A stretch of DNA of 64,000 nt from Blastocatellia bacterium (GCA_025057015.1 JANWYG010000021.1:1-64000), one strand, 5' to 3'. Numbered from the stretch's first letter, positions 34,270-43,653 are shown. Made by a program: numbers and translations. The notes: generated by a model not told the origin, from the letters alone.

Positions 34270-36990
34270 ATGTCTTTACATGACCAAGATTTCACAGTAG
34301 GTGGATGTTCTAACAAGCGCTGCCTACGCCCACAACCGTCTGAGACCGGGCGATGTAAAAGCTGCAATGTCCTGCTTGTAGGCCAGCTCGTGCGCCACCG
34401 ATATGAAGTCAAAAAAACCGTAGGTAAAGGCGGATTTGGAATAACTTATCTCGTAGCCGATCAAGATTGCTTCAACGAGCTCAGAATACTCAAAGAGCTG
34501 ACTCCGTTGCAGATAACCTACAGCGACGAAGAAGACAGCGAAATTGGTAAAACTGCCGAACGACTATTTAGACGCGAGGCTATGGTACTACTTAACCTCA
34601 AACATCCAGGTATACCCAAACTATATGCATACTTTACTGAAAAAGAGTACCAATACCTCGTGCAAGATTTTATTCCCGGCCAAACTCTCTCGGAAGAAGC
34701 TGAAAGACGTAAAACCCCTTACACTGAACAAGAAGCATACGATATCCTCTTTGAAATAGCTGACATCCTAGAATATCTACATTCCGCCCAGCCACCCATA
34801 TTACACCGCGACATCAAACCACAAAACCTAATGCGACGCGAAGATGGTCGGCTACTGCTCATAGACTTCGGCGCTGTTTGCCAAGCTGCTAGCGGTTCCC
34901 ATACCAGCCAGACCTTGATAGGCTCGCCAGGTTATGCTCCAGTAGAACAGTTGTTAGGGACCCCTCTCCCACAAAGTGATCTCTACGCTGCTGGCGCTAC
35001 AATCATACGCCTCCTTACCGGAATGCATCCAAGTCAACTGTTCGATAATGCCAAGCAACGTTTAGTTTGGGAATCTAAAGCACAAGTAAGCCCAGAGTTC
35101 ACCAAACTTCTTAACGAACTGATACAACCAGACCCAAACAAACGTATTCCCAGCGCCACAGAACTAAAGTACCGGCTTAAGGAGTTAAAACCCAAACTAG
35201 CTGCCGAGCCAGTTAAGTTACAACAAGAAATAATTCAATACTCAGAAGCTCAAGTAGCTCCTACGCGCTTTTTTGAGGAACTACAAGCAGAACCCCAGTT
35301 CGAAGAAGAAGTAGTCACACCGGATGAAAATAAGTTTGCTATTCCCGCCACAGCAATCCCTCCCACACCTACTACGCCCCCTGATGAAATAGGAAACCTC
35401 GCCGAACAGCAAATCGCAACCCTCCTCGCTAGTCTCTATCAGCGCTCTTTCAGCGGGCTTCTTACATGTTCTAAAAAAGATGATTTAGTTAACATATACC
35501 TCGAACAAGGCAACCTCATAGCAGTAGAGAGAAATCTTGAAAACGATAAAATAGGCTCCGCTCTACTCAGACACGGTCTAATCGGACAACAAGACTTGCA
35601 CAAAGCTATTGAACAGGCAAGAGCCCGCTCTATAAGCCTGTCCAAAGCTATCTCTGAAATGGGTAAAGTGGCAGCCGACAAACTTGAAGAATTTATAGTC
35701 GATCAAGCCCTCGACTCAGTCTACTGTGTGTTCGAATGGACGAGCGGTCAATACGAGATAAGAAACAATCTCCTACCAAATGAACATGCTACATTGAGAA
35801 TCTCCACGCCTAATCTCATCTTTAACGGCCTACGTAAAATGTCCAATATCGAACATATCAAACGCGCTCTTGGTAACTTCAGCCGTAAAGTTGTAACTAC
35901 CTCAGATCCAAACAAACTATATCAGCCGCTCAACCTCACACCACAAGAAGCGTTCATTTTGTCGCGAATAGACGCTGTTATGTCTATAGACGACGTACTC
36001 TCCCTAGGCGGAAATACAGAGCAAGAAGTCATCAAAACAGTCTACGGCTTGCTTGCAGTCGGTATACTACAATGGGCAGAAAATAAGGAAACGGCTAAAA
36101 GTCCTACCGTACAAAAACAACCCATACCCGATATACAAAGGATACAAGAAGCACAAGCTTTCTGCTACGAAGTAGAAAACATGATGCAGCTTATTACCTC
36201 AACCAATCATTACGCAGTACTTGGTGTAGGCCGGTTCGCTTCAAGCAGCGAAATAGAAAACGCTTATAGACAGCTTTCAGAAAAGTTTCATCCATCGAAA
36301 GACAAATACTACAATGCCGGACTTAGGCCTCAACTGGAAAAAATATATCAACGAGTGCAGACAGCCTATACCGTATTAATAAACCCACAACTTAGAAAAG
36401 ACTATGACCGTGTATTCAGAGCTACAGGCCAAATAGTAGTTCCGTTTCAACTTCAACAAGAAAGTGAAAAGAACCCGCGACCTCCCTTGCGCAATGAGTA
36501 TCCTCCTCCACCACCTCCTCCTACAAAGCCAGTCCCAGTAGCTACTGATCCTCGCGAGACTGCCAAAAAAAGTTCCCCGACACCGTCAATGTTTACAACA
36601 GAACCTCCCCCAGGCAAGTTCGTCGACTTGGCCACTGCAGAAAGCTGGTTTCAACGCGGCCTCAAATACTACGAGACTGGCCAATTCAGCCAAGCTGCCA
36701 AAGCCTTTCAAGCAGCTATCCATTTTGCTCCTAAAAAAGACGCCCGCTATCACTTCTGGCTAGCTCGTAGTCTCTCACCCGTCCGTGAATACCGCCAACA
36801 AGCTGAAGAAGAGTTCTACATCGCCATAGAGCTCGATCCCCGCAATCCAGACTACTTCGCAGAACTAGGACTCTTCTACCAACAACTTAAAATGCATAGA
36901 CAAGCTCAAGAAATGTTTGAAAAAGCACTAACACTCGCCCCAGACCACCCCATAGCCAAACAAGTAAAGAAAACCCACGATCCATCCTAG
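34270..36990 (+). CDS. Ser/Thr kinase - DUF4388 - J-like domain - TPR fusion
   Basis: A 906-residue cytoplasmic fusion. A four-Cys zinc ribbon (CSNKRC...CKSC, 13-32) is followed by a Hanks kinase (about 44-305; GKGGFG loop, Lys75, HRDIKPQN 179-186, DFG 199-201) of the type seen in cyanobacteria. DUF4388-like modules (about 376-605), a J-like domain (about 646-715), a Pro-rich linker (744-757) and three TPRs (about 798-895) follow. The J motif HPD is HPS (674-676), so Hsp70 stimulation is doubtful. It lies between the SbcD-like gene and the MerR regulator. Confidence 0.88.
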   Translation: MSLHDQDFTVGGCSNKRCLRPQPSETGRCKSCNVLLVGQLVRHRYEVKKTVGKGGFGITYLVADQDCFNELRILKELTPLQITYSDEEDSEIGKTAERLFRREAMVLLNLKHPGIPKLYAYFTEKEYQYLVQDFIPGQTLSEEAERRKTPYTEQEAYDILFEIADILEYLHSAQPPILHRDIKPQNLMRREDGRLLLIDFGAVCQAASGSHTSQTLIGSPGYAPVEQLLGTPLPQSDLYAAGATIIRLLTGMHPSQLFDNAKQRLVWESKAQVSPEFTKLLNELIQPDPNKRIPSATELKYRLKELKPKLAAEPVKLQQEIIQYSEAQVAPTRFFEELQAEPQFEEEVVTPDENKFAIPATAIPPTPTTPPDEIGNLAEQQIATLLASLYQRSFSGLLTCSKKDDLVNIYLEQGNLIAVERNLENDKIGSALLRHGLIGQQDLHKAIEQARARSISLSKAISEMGKVAADKLEEFIVDQALDSVYCVFEWTSGQYEIRNNLLPNEHATLRISTPNLIFNGLRKMSNIEHIKRALGNFSRKVVTTSDPNKLYQPLNLTPQEAFILSRIDAVMSIDDVLSLGGNTEQEVIKTVYGLLAVGILQWAENKETAKSPTVQKQPIPDIQRIQEAQAFCYEVENMMQLITSTNHYAVLGVGRFASSSEIENAYRQLSEKFHPSKDKYYNAGLRPQLEKIYQRVQTAYTVLINPQLRKDYDRVFRATGQIVVPFQLQQESEKNPRPPLRNEYPPPPPPPTKPVPVATDPRETAKKSSPTPSMFTTEPPPGKFVDLATAESWFQRGLKYYETGQFSQAAKAFQAAIHFAPKKDARYHFWLARSLSPVREYRQQAEEEFYIAIELDPRNPDYFAELGLFYQQLKMHRQAQEMFEKALTLAPDHPIAKQVKKTHDPS

Positions 36991-37043
36991 CTAGCTTGTC
37001 AACGCTTTGTCGAATACATATACTGCACATGTATTGGACAAGC

Positions 37044-37889
37044 ATGTACCCAATAAGAGTAGCAGCAAGACTAACGGGGCTATCAACAGACACATTACGA
37101 GCTTGGGAGCGAAGATACAAAGCAGTAGTCCCTGCTCGTAACGGAAGAAGAAGACTCTATTCAGAAGCGGACGTAGAGAGGCTCAAACTTATAAACCGGG
37201 CGCTACAAAAGACAGGTCTACCTATTGCCCAGCTCGCTGCTATGAACAACGAACAGCTAAGCGCACTATCTCCACAACCACAGTACCAAATAGACTTGCA
37301 ACCGCTAATGCAAGCTCTGTCAACATTCGATGTAGCCCGTATAGAAAGTGAATTATCGCGGCTACTCGTGCTAATTCCACCTAGAGAAATGGTCTTGCAA
37401 GTCGTTCATCCTATTCTGCAAAAAGTAGGGCAACTATACGAAATAGGGCAACTCTCTATTTCACAAGAGCACATGATATCAGCGATAATAAGAAGTGTTT
37501 TGGGAACTTTGCTAAGACTGCAAATTAAAGTAAGCCCAACACCTCTACTGCTTTTTGCAACGCCGCCCGAAGAACTGCATGAGTTCGGCATACTTTCCGC
37601 CTCCATACTCGCCTCAGCTGCCGGATTTCCCATACTCTACCTCGGAACAAACTTACCTCCTCAAGAGATAGCCAATGCTGCTCAAGTAGCACGAGTGCGA
37701 GCTGTAGTGCTTTCAATCCTGATGCAAGAACGCACTGCAACGCTGAAAACTCTACGTTCATTATTGCCGCAGCAGACACAGCTTTGGATAGGCGCACCAA
37801 AACACCTAGTTATCCCGAAGCTGCCTGCAACTATTCATATCACTGACTTCAATAGCTTCGAACAGCAACTGCTAGACCTCAAGCACTAG
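37044..37889 (+). CDS. MerR-type regulator with cobalamin-binding-like domain (CarH/LitR-like)
   Basis: A 281-residue one-component regulator. A MerR winged HTH (1-70; RVAARLTGLSTDTLRAWERRY) is followed by the helical B12 cap (about 84-165) and a Rossmann-like cobalamin domain (about 168-280). As I recall from T. thermophilus CarH, the cap has Wx9EH and the Rossmann domain supplies a lower-ligand His in ExHxxG. Here Tyr132-x9-Glu142-His143 and ELHEFG (His179) match, with the Trp replaced by Tyr. ATG 37044 fits the HTH; TTG 36996 and ATG 37029 are possible. The stop overlaps the converging gene by 4 bp. Confidence 0.75.
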   Translation: MYPIRVAARLTGLSTDTLRAWERRYKAVVPARNGRRRLYSEADVERLKLINRALQKTGLPIAQLAAMNNEQLSALSPQPQYQIDLQPLMQALSTFDVARIESELSRLLVLIPPREMVLQVVHPILQKVGQLYEIGQLSISQEHMISAIIRSVLGTLLRLQIKVSPTPLLLFATPPEELHEFGILSASILASAAGFPILYLGTNLPPQEIANAAQVARVRAVVLSILMQERTATLKTLRSLLPQQTQLWIGAPKHLVIPKLPATIHITDFNSFEQQLLDLKH

Positions 37890-39562
37890 CGCTTTTCCTG
37901 TACTTCAATATACTTTCCAGTAGGAACGACGTCCAACCTCTCAACCGACCCGCTAGGCCACCTAATCTCCACATACTTAACCTTGCTCTTGCCTATACCT
38001 ATTAGCAACCTAGGATCATGAGCAGACTGATAACTACTACCACCTACCTTTGTCCTAACTATCACCCGATCCTCACACACCAGCTTGACACGTGCACCAA
38101 CAGCATCACGAGCTGAGCGACTACCGCGTAGCTTAAGCCCTATCCAAGAATTAGCATTGCCACCATCGTTACGCAAAAGCACCGGCGGTTGACCATTGTT
38201 GACAAAAAGTAAATCCAGATCACCATCGTTATCGTAGTCACCAACCGCAAGTGCACGGCCAGCATAGCGCCGCATAAGCGGTGCTCCAGCCAGTGAAGAA
38301 ACGTTGCTAAACTTTCCCCGACCATCATTGTCAAACAAAAACGGCTCTTCGTCCCATCTCACTTTGTCGCGAAACAAATGTATGTTGTCAAGCGGATGAC
38401 CGTTTAATACAAACAGATCAAGATCACCATCGTTGTCAAAGTCAGCCATACGCGTTCCAAACCCCGAATATGGCATAGCTACATCGCCTAACCCAACTTG
38501 TACGGTCACATCCGAAAAAGTTTCGTCGCCATTGTTACGCCATACGTTGTTAGGTTCATTGTCTATGTTCGTAACAAACAACTCACCAAGCCCATCACCA
38601 TCCAAATCACCGAAATCTACACCCATGCCAGACTGTGGCTTGCCGTTTAACCCATAAGCACACTCAGCTATTAAAGCTATCTCCTCAAACGTCCCATCAC
38701 CTTTGTTCTTAAACAGAAGGTTTCTTACCGCATCGTTAGCCACATAGATATCGTCCCAACCGTCATCATTAAAGTCTGCAGTAACCACACCCAGCCCCTT
38801 GCCTAACTCTACTGCTATTCCAGCCTTGCGACTTACATCGACGAACGTCCCATCGCCGTTATTGCGATAAAGTGTTTGATATAGCCCCTTGAAAGTATCC
38901 GGATGACAGTACGACCGTAACTTAGGTGCCCCACAGTAGACGTTTTTGTCATAGTCCCACTCAACGTAGTTACATACAAACAAGTCGAGCCACCCATCTC
39001 GATCGTAGTCAAAAAACGCTGCGCTCGTACTCCACAAACTTAGCCCCACACCCGCCTTCTTAGTTACATCGCTAAACGTCCCATTGCCGTTGTTACGATA
39101 AAGCGTATTTTCTCCAAATGCAGTAAGGTAAATGTCTGGCCAGCCATCATTGTCATAGTCGCCTACGGCAACACCGTTATAGACCCTACCTGGCAAACCC
39201 GCTACACCCGCACGGTCGGTTACATCAGTAAAGGTGCCATCACCTTTGTTACGATAAAGCGCGTTCCTTATAGGCTGTAGCGGCTTATATGCAGGTGTCT
39301 CTCCACCATTCACCAAGTAAATGTCCAACCAACCATCTCCGTCATAATCGAACATAGCACCACCACCTGTCATAGTCTCTATCAAGTACTTCTCAGAAGA
39401 CGCAGCATTATCGTGTCGCCACTTTATCCCAGCACTTTCGGTAACATCGACAAACTGTACACGATAGCTAGGCCTATCCTGCATCACTAAAGCTTCCGTC
39501 TTGCTTATTGCCACCAGCACTAATCCACATACAACACATAAGAACAATCTGTAGTACACCAT
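37886..39562 (-). CDS. FG-GAP/VCBS repeat protein with ASPIC/UnbV domain (CRTAC1-like)
   Basis: A 558-residue secreted protein. A signal peptide (about 1-25) is followed by seven or so FG-GAP/VCBS calcium-binding blades (FDYDGDGWLDIYLVNGG, VGDYDNDGWPDIYLTAFG, ADFDNDGDLDLFVLNG) each paired with LYRNxGDGTFxDVT units, forming a beta-propeller. The C-terminal ASPIC/UnbV domain (about 470-558) contains GARVKL and IRWPSG. The open frame continues upstream into the repeat array, giving implausible Cys-rich residues, so the start is placed at ATG 39562; ATG 39598 is an alternative. It is paralogous to the gene at 47028. Confidence 0.85.
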   Translation of the reverse strand: MVYYRLFLCVVCGLVLVAISKTEALVMQDRPSYRVQFVDVTESAGIKWRHDNAASSEKYLIETMTGGGAMFDYDGDGWLDIYLVNGGETPAYKPLQPIRNALYRNKGDGTFTDVTDRAGVAGLPGRVYNGVAVGDYDNDGWPDIYLTAFGENTLYRNNGNGTFSDVTKKAGVGLSLWSTSAAFFDYDRDGWLDLFVCNYVEWDYDKNVYCGAPKLRSYCHPDTFKGLYQTLYRNNGDGTFVDVSRKAGIAVELGKGLGVVTADFNDDGWDDIYVANDAVRNLLFKNKGDGTFEEIALIAECAYGLNGKPQSGMGVDFGDLDGDGLGELFVTNIDNEPNNVWRNNGDETFSDVTVQVGLGDVAMPYSGFGTRMADFDNDGDLDLFVLNGHPLDNIHLFRDKVRWDEEPFLFDNDGRGKFSNVSSLAGAPLMRRYAGRALAVGDYDNDGDLDLLFVNNGQPPVLLRNDGGNANSWIGLKLRGSRSARDAVGARVKLVCEDRVIVRTKVGGSSYQSAHDPRLLIGIGKSKVKYVEIRWPSGSVERLDVVPTGKYIEVQEKR

Positions 39563-39872
39563 GGTTAACTTTTTTAATCTCGAATAAGCAGCTCCCATAC
39601 AACAACAACCGAATAGCTCTACCTCAAAAATTTCCTGCCATAGCCTTCTGGTCATAAGTCTCTCTGTTACTGCAGGTTCGTAGCTAGAAAAGTTAAATTT
39701 AACCACAGAGACACAGAGAACACAGAGATTGCACAAAGGCGCTCTGCTTACTTCTCACAAAAACCCTTCGCGCTCCCCCTCTGTGTTCTTCGTGCTTCCT
39801 CTGTGCTCTTTGTGTCTTTGTGCTCTTTGTGCCCCCTTTGTGCTCTTCGTGTCTTTGTGTTCTTTGTGCTCC

Positions 39873-39941
39873 CTTTGTGCTCTTTGTGTCTCTGTGGTTA
39901 ATTTATTTTATTTTCACCACAGAGACACAGAGAACACAGAG
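39873..39941. repeat. Inverted repeat 1 with invariant 19-base loop
   Basis: Two 25-base arms (39873-39897 and 39917-39941) match in inverted orientation at 22 of 25 positions. They flank the loop ttaatttattttattttca (39898-39916), identical in all four copies in this window. Confidence 0.85.
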
Positions 39942-40103
39942 ATCGCACAGAGGCGCTCTGCTTACTTCTCACAAAAACCCTTCGCGCTCCCCCTCTGTGT
40001 CCTCTGTTCCTCTGTGTTCTCTGTGCTCCCTCTGTGTCCTCTGTGCCTCTGTGTTCTTCGTGCTTCCTCTGTGCTCTTTGTGTCTTTGTGCTCTTTGTGC
40101 CCC

Positions 40104-40172
40104 CTTTGTGCTCTTTGTGTCTCTGTGGTTAATTTATTTTATTTTCACCACAGAGACACAAAGAACACAGAG
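40104..40172. repeat. Inverted repeat 2 with invariant 19-base loop
   Basis: Arms 40104-40128 and 40148-40172 match at 23 of 25 positions. One arm reads acacaaagaac where copy 1 has acacagagaac, which restores pairing with the ctttgtg of the other arm. The loop 40129-40147 is identical to the other copies. Confidence 0.85.
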
Positions 40173-40263
40173 GAGACACAAAGAGTTTAAACCTTAGCTA
40201 AATTGAAACTGCTTGTTATAAATCCGCCGGCAATATCGTTAACAAAGTGACTACCAGAAACTG

Positions 40264-41751
40264 CTACTCACCTTCCCGCTGCAAGCGCTCGCGCTCATCA
40301 CGTTCGCGTTTATCTTCCTCTTCCAGTTTCTTAAAAATAGCCAGTTCACGCTCTGCCTCATCCTTACGGCCGGCTCTCGAATAGGCCAAAAACAGTTGAT
40401 AGCGCGCTTGTGTATAGTCAGGCTTAAGAGTCAATGCTTGGTTTAGGTAATCTATAGCAACTGCAAACTCGCGGCGCTTAAGATACATCCTGCCTAGATC
40501 ATAAAGCACTTCAGGACTGCGTCGAACCTTGAGAGCTTCCTCGAGGTACTTTTGGGCCTGCTCATACTCGCCTAGCTCAACCTTGATATACCCAAGATTG
40601 GCTAGAGATTCAAAGTGCTTACCAGAAAGCTCTAACTGTTTCTCAAAATATCCAATCGACTCAGCCAGTTTACCTTGCGAGCGCAGCGCGTAACCTATCA
40701 AGTAGTTCACTTCGACTTTGGATGGATCGGCCAGCTCTGCCACACGTCGATACGCTTCTTCAGCTCGTGAATACTTAAACAGCTTGAAACAAACATGCCC
40801 TAGTTTCAAATGGTACGCCGCCTTACTAGAATCCAACGCTATAGCCTTCTCGTAGTTTTCTAGCGCAGCCTTTAACGAGTTTCGCTTATAGTACTCATCT
40901 CCTAAGAGAAAGTAATAATCAGCTTTCTGCTCACGCTCCACGGCATGAGTAAACTCTTCTATAGCAGCTTCAGTATCACCTAACGCAGAAAGTACCAGTC
41001 CAAGCCTATAGTGCACCTCAGCAAGCTCAGGTTTCAGTTGAGCGGCAGTCGTAAAGGCGGCTTCGGCCTCTTCCAATTTACCGAGGTTATAAAGCGCTAG
41101 ACCGAGGTTGTAATGTACCTCAAAGACGTCTTTTTGCCGTTCGAGCGTATACTTGAAAGCTTCGACTGCTCTGTCATAGTGTCCTCTGCGAGCCAGTGCC
41201 AGCCCAGCCGTAAAATGCACCTTGCCATCCCGATCATCTAGCCGATATATCCGTTCAAGACTGCTATCGATACCATCACCTGTAGCAAGCGCTATTTCGA
41301 GCCCCAAGAACAACACCTGCAGATCGGCTGCCTCACCTAGCCGTCGGAAGTGTTGCTGCGCCTTACGACGTTGACCTAGCTGTAGATAAAGCAGCGACAG
41401 ATTATAGTTTGCCTCTGGATGGTTTGGTCTCATTCTAACTACAGCTTCAAACTGCCGAAGTGCCTCTTGCACACGACCTTGACGTAGAAGATTATTGCCC
41501 AGGTTGTTACGTGCATTTAGATAAGCAGGTCGAAGCTTGAGAGCCTTTAGGAAAAGCTTTTCTGCCTCTACCAACTTGCCCTGTTGGTCACAGGCTATGC
41601 CAAGCAAGTCATAAACTTCGGCAGAAGGGCGATTTTCAGCAACTGGACGCAGCAACTGCTCAGCCTCTACCGCCCTACCTTCAGACAAAGCCCGGATTGC
41701 CTCTGCTAATTTGTCCGATTGTAAGAAAAATAAGAAGAGCAGTACCAGCAT
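40264..41751 (-). CDS. TPR-repeat protein (about 12 repeats)
   Basis: A 495-residue protein made almost wholly of TPR units (examples EAEKLFLKALKLRPAYLNA, EALRQFEAVVRMRPNHPEA, EAEAAFTTAAQLKPELAEV). A short hydrophobic N-terminus (LVLLFLFFLQS) could be a signal or anchor, and there is a charged C-terminal helix. TPR superhelices mediate protein binding. It is the last gene of a run TonB receptor, beta-helix protein, lipoprotein, TPR, and is followed by the repeat array and a CRTAC-like gene. The second TPR/CRTAC pair at 47-50 kb suggests a functional link. Confidence 0.87.
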   Translation of the reverse strand: MLVLLFLFFLQSDKLAEAIRALSEGRAVEAEQLLRPVAENRPSAEVYDLLGIACDQQGKLVEAEKLFLKALKLRPAYLNARNNLGNNLLRQGRVQEALRQFEAVVRMRPNHPEANYNLSLLYLQLGQRRKAQQHFRRLGEAADLQVLFLGLEIALATGDGIDSSLERIYRLDDRDGKVHFTAGLALARRGHYDRAVEAFKYTLERQKDVFEVHYNLGLALYNLGKLEEAEAAFTTAAQLKPELAEVHYRLGLVLSALGDTEAAIEEFTHAVEREQKADYYFLLGDEYYKRNSLKAALENYEKAIALDSSKAAYHLKLGHVCFKLFKYSRAEEAYRRVAELADPSKVEVNYLIGYALRSQGKLAESIGYFEKQLELSGKHFESLANLGYIKVELGEYEQAQKYLEEALKVRRSPEVLYDLGRMYLKRREFAVAIDYLNQALTLKPDYTQARYQLFLAYSRAGRKDEAERELAIFKKLEEEDKRERDERERLQREGE

Positions 41752-41771
41752 TTAGAGCAATTCTAGCACTG

Positions 41772-42359
41772 CTACTCGCGGGTGTAAAAACTGTAGAGCT
41801 TATAGCTGCCATCTATTTCCAGTATAGGCCCAAACAAAGCCATCTCTTCCAGACTATCACCCCTTCTAAGCAGTAATTTAGGGCCTTTGTATATTCTGAA
41901 AGTCTTATACTCGATCACCTCACCAGCATCAATGGCTACAAGCTCATACTGCTTGCCCGAACGTACTTGCAACAGCTCATTAAGTGCCGCCATGCTCTTA
42001 GCCTCATCCATACTCCACACCCACTCGCAGGTGACGTTTGGGATGTCATTTGCTGGAAATTCTGGCCAGAGATACTTACAAAACTCATCCTCGGTAACGA
42101 GTAATTGCTTCAAACTCTTACGGTCACCTTCTGCAAGAGCCCGTAACACCTTCTCGGCAAGCACCTTAGGATCTGGTTGCAGATTTAGCAAGCTCCTGTT
42201 CAAGTTTGGTAAAGCTGGCAGTTTAGGGAAAACTACTTTCCTAGGTAAAAAAGAGCTTGCCTCAGGCGAAGCAGAATTAGTCTTGTCGCAACCTATGGTT
42301 ACGACAAGACATATTAAGCTAATTACGCCTAAACGACGTCCAACCCTTTGTCCAGTCAT
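41772..42359 (-). CDS. Putative lipoprotein of unknown function
   Basis: A 195-residue lipoprotein. From ATG 42359 the N-terminus is basic (TGQRVGRRLG), then hydrophobic, ending in the lipobox TIGC near residue 24. The mature part has no domain I recognise. It has acidic stretches and a likely mixed alpha/beta fold (KVLRALAEGDRKSLKQLLV, EFCKYLWPEFPAND). A GTG at 42383 would extend it by 8 residues. The chosen start lies inside the 3-prime end of the beta-helix gene (41-bp overlap), and the TPR gene follows after 20 bp. Confidence 0.7.
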   Translation of the reverse strand: MTGQRVGRRLGVISLICLVVTIGCDKTNSASPEASSFLPRKVVFPKLPALPNLNRSLLNLQPDPKVLAEKVLRALAEGDRKSLKQLLVTEDEFCKYLWPEFPANDIPNVTCEWVWSMDEAKSMAALNELLQVRSGKQYELVAIDAGEVIEYKTFRIYKGPKLLLRRGDSLEEMALFGPILEIDGSYKLYSFYTRE

Positions 42360-43653
42360 CGCTGTCTTTTGGCCCCATGCCACCTATGAAATCAGCTTTC
42401 TCAAAGAAACTATCGCCTGATGGAAGTGCAGCTGCTTTGCTCATATCAAGCGCTGGTGAGCCAGTCTTTGGACGAAAGTTTGGTGCTGCTTTGCTGTATG
42501 GATCTGTAAGCTGTGGATCAGTCGTCTGTATTTTCTTAAAGAGGTTGGACATATCGCCTAAATCATTGCCGGCGTTGTTCTGAAACTGCGCCATACCCTT
42601 CTTGTTATCAAAGAAGATAGCTCCTTCTATCGATAGTTTACCGCTCTGGTATTGACTTATCGTAGAATCGTCTTTTATACGTACGCCCACATCCTTGAAG
42701 TTCATCACTATTATGTTCCGCAGCGTTCCAGCTGTACCCACCCGAAGAAGCATACCTATAGACGTAGCCGTCTTCGTAGCCGAGTCACCTATTAGAGTCA
42801 AGTTATAGATAGTAGGTGCAGACCGCGGAGTCAGATCGTTATTTTCAGAATTATTGTCGGCTTCAATACCGTTATTTGCCTCGACCTGCCCATCCTGCTG
42901 GACAATGACAAACTGTGCCTTGCCTATCCAACCACCCGTCCAATCAAAACCATCGTCCATAGCCCCAACAGCCAGTATTCTCTTGACATTCACCGTACCA
43001 CCAAAAAACTCTATGGAATCATCACCTGCCTCGGTAATCTGAATATTTTCAATCACGGTCTTATTACCCACGCCCTGTAGCGCTAGACCGTTTAGCTCGT
43101 TGGTAGGAGTCAGCGGAAATCCTGCAAATTCTACTCGAACATACTTCATAACTCCGCTGTCATCATCTGGTTTATTACCGCCATACTTGCCGGTGTTGCC
43201 CTCGCCGTCAGCCTCACCGTTGGAATCACCATTGTTTATAGGTGCAAAACCGTTTAGTATCACACCACCCCAGTCAGCACGCCTACGATTACCCGGATCT
43301 TGAGCTGAAGTAAATATGATCGGCTTGTCAGGCTTACCTTTAGCAATTATCTTCGCCCCACGATCGATTACAAGGAAGCTACGAGGTGCTCCAAAAATCT
43401 GTGTTCCAGCAGCTATCTTCAGCTTAGCTCCTTTTCTCACAAATACGCCGCCTTCAAGCACATACTTCTTGTCAGCCGTAAGCTTCATGTTCTTGGTTAT
43501 ATCGCCCTTGAGAGTGACAACATTACTCTGCTGTGCTTCTCTCAAGTCAGCTACTATCTCTAAGCCATTCAAATCGTCGCAATCAACCGCTGCAAAGCTT
43601 ACTTGCAGCAGCCCAAAGATTGTAACCAACGAAATCATTATCCCTCTTCGCAT
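42319..43653 (-). CDS. Secreted parallel beta-helix-like protein
   Basis: A 444-residue exported protein. A signal peptide (RRGIMISLVTIFGLLQVSFA) is followed by repeating beta-helix-like turns (KYVLEGGVFVRKGAKLKIAAG, RSFLVIDRGAKIIAKGKPDKPIIF, YNLTLIGD, LRNIIVMNF). Acidic Asn/Asp/Gly-rich loops (GEADGEGNTGK, EANNGIEADNNSENND) could bind calcium. Such proteins often sit next to TonB receptors as surface or periplasmic binding partners. I chose ATG 43653 because TAGGAGGG lies just upstream and it falls 7 bp after the receptor stop. Confidence 0.75.
   Translation of the reverse strand: MRRGIMISLVTIFGLLQVSFAAVDCDDLNGLEIVADLREAQQSNVVTLKGDITKNMKLTADKKYVLEGGVFVRKGAKLKIAAGTQIFGAPRSFLVIDRGAKIIAKGKPDKPIIFTSAQDPGNRRRADWGGVILNGFAPINNGDSNGEADGEGNTGKYGGNKPDDDSGVMKYVRVEFAGFPLTPTNELNGLALQGVGNKTVIENIQITEAGDDSIEFFGGTVNVKRILAVGAMDDGFDWTGGWIGKAQFVIVQQDGQVEANNGIEADNNSENNDLTPRSAPTIYNLTLIGDSATKTATSIGMLLRVGTAGTLRNIIVMNFKDVGVRIKDDSTISQYQSGKLSIEGAIFFDNKKGMAQFQNNAGNDLGDMSNLFKKIQTTDPQLTDPYSKAAPNFRPKTGSPALDMSKAAALPSGDSFFEKADFIGGMGPKDSDDWTKGWTSFRRN

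Larger units (their letters stand above)
39703..40185. repeat. C/T-rich inverted-repeat array, cluster 1 (two full units plus a partial)
   Basis: Two near-identical direct units start at 39703 (214 bp) and 39917 (231 bp); a third partial unit starts at 40148. Each begins with a 25-base purine-rich arm (ccacagagacacagagaac...), has a conserved core ending cccttcgcgctcc, then a run of ctctgtg/ctttgtg elements every 8-11 bases, and ends in ctctgtgg. The remaining 140 bases before 39703 and 78 bases after 40185 show no gene. It sits between a TPR gene and the CRTAC-like gene. Confidence 0.9.

Noticed and set aside
37886-39736. Upstream extension of the CRTAC-like gene to 39736
   Set aside because: The extra N-terminus reads through the repeat arm and gives Cys-rich nonsense before a normal signal peptide, so a later ATG was chosen.
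39703-40185. Possible CRISPR array
   Set aside because: The repeats are over 200 bp, contain inverted arms and low-complexity runs, have no unique spacers, and no cas genes are nearby.
39729-40197. Long Cys/Leu/Val-rich open frames through repeat cluster 1
   Set aside because: They are a by-product of the ctctgtg/ctttgtg repeat, which has few stop codons. Residue content is unnatural and no ribosome site exists.
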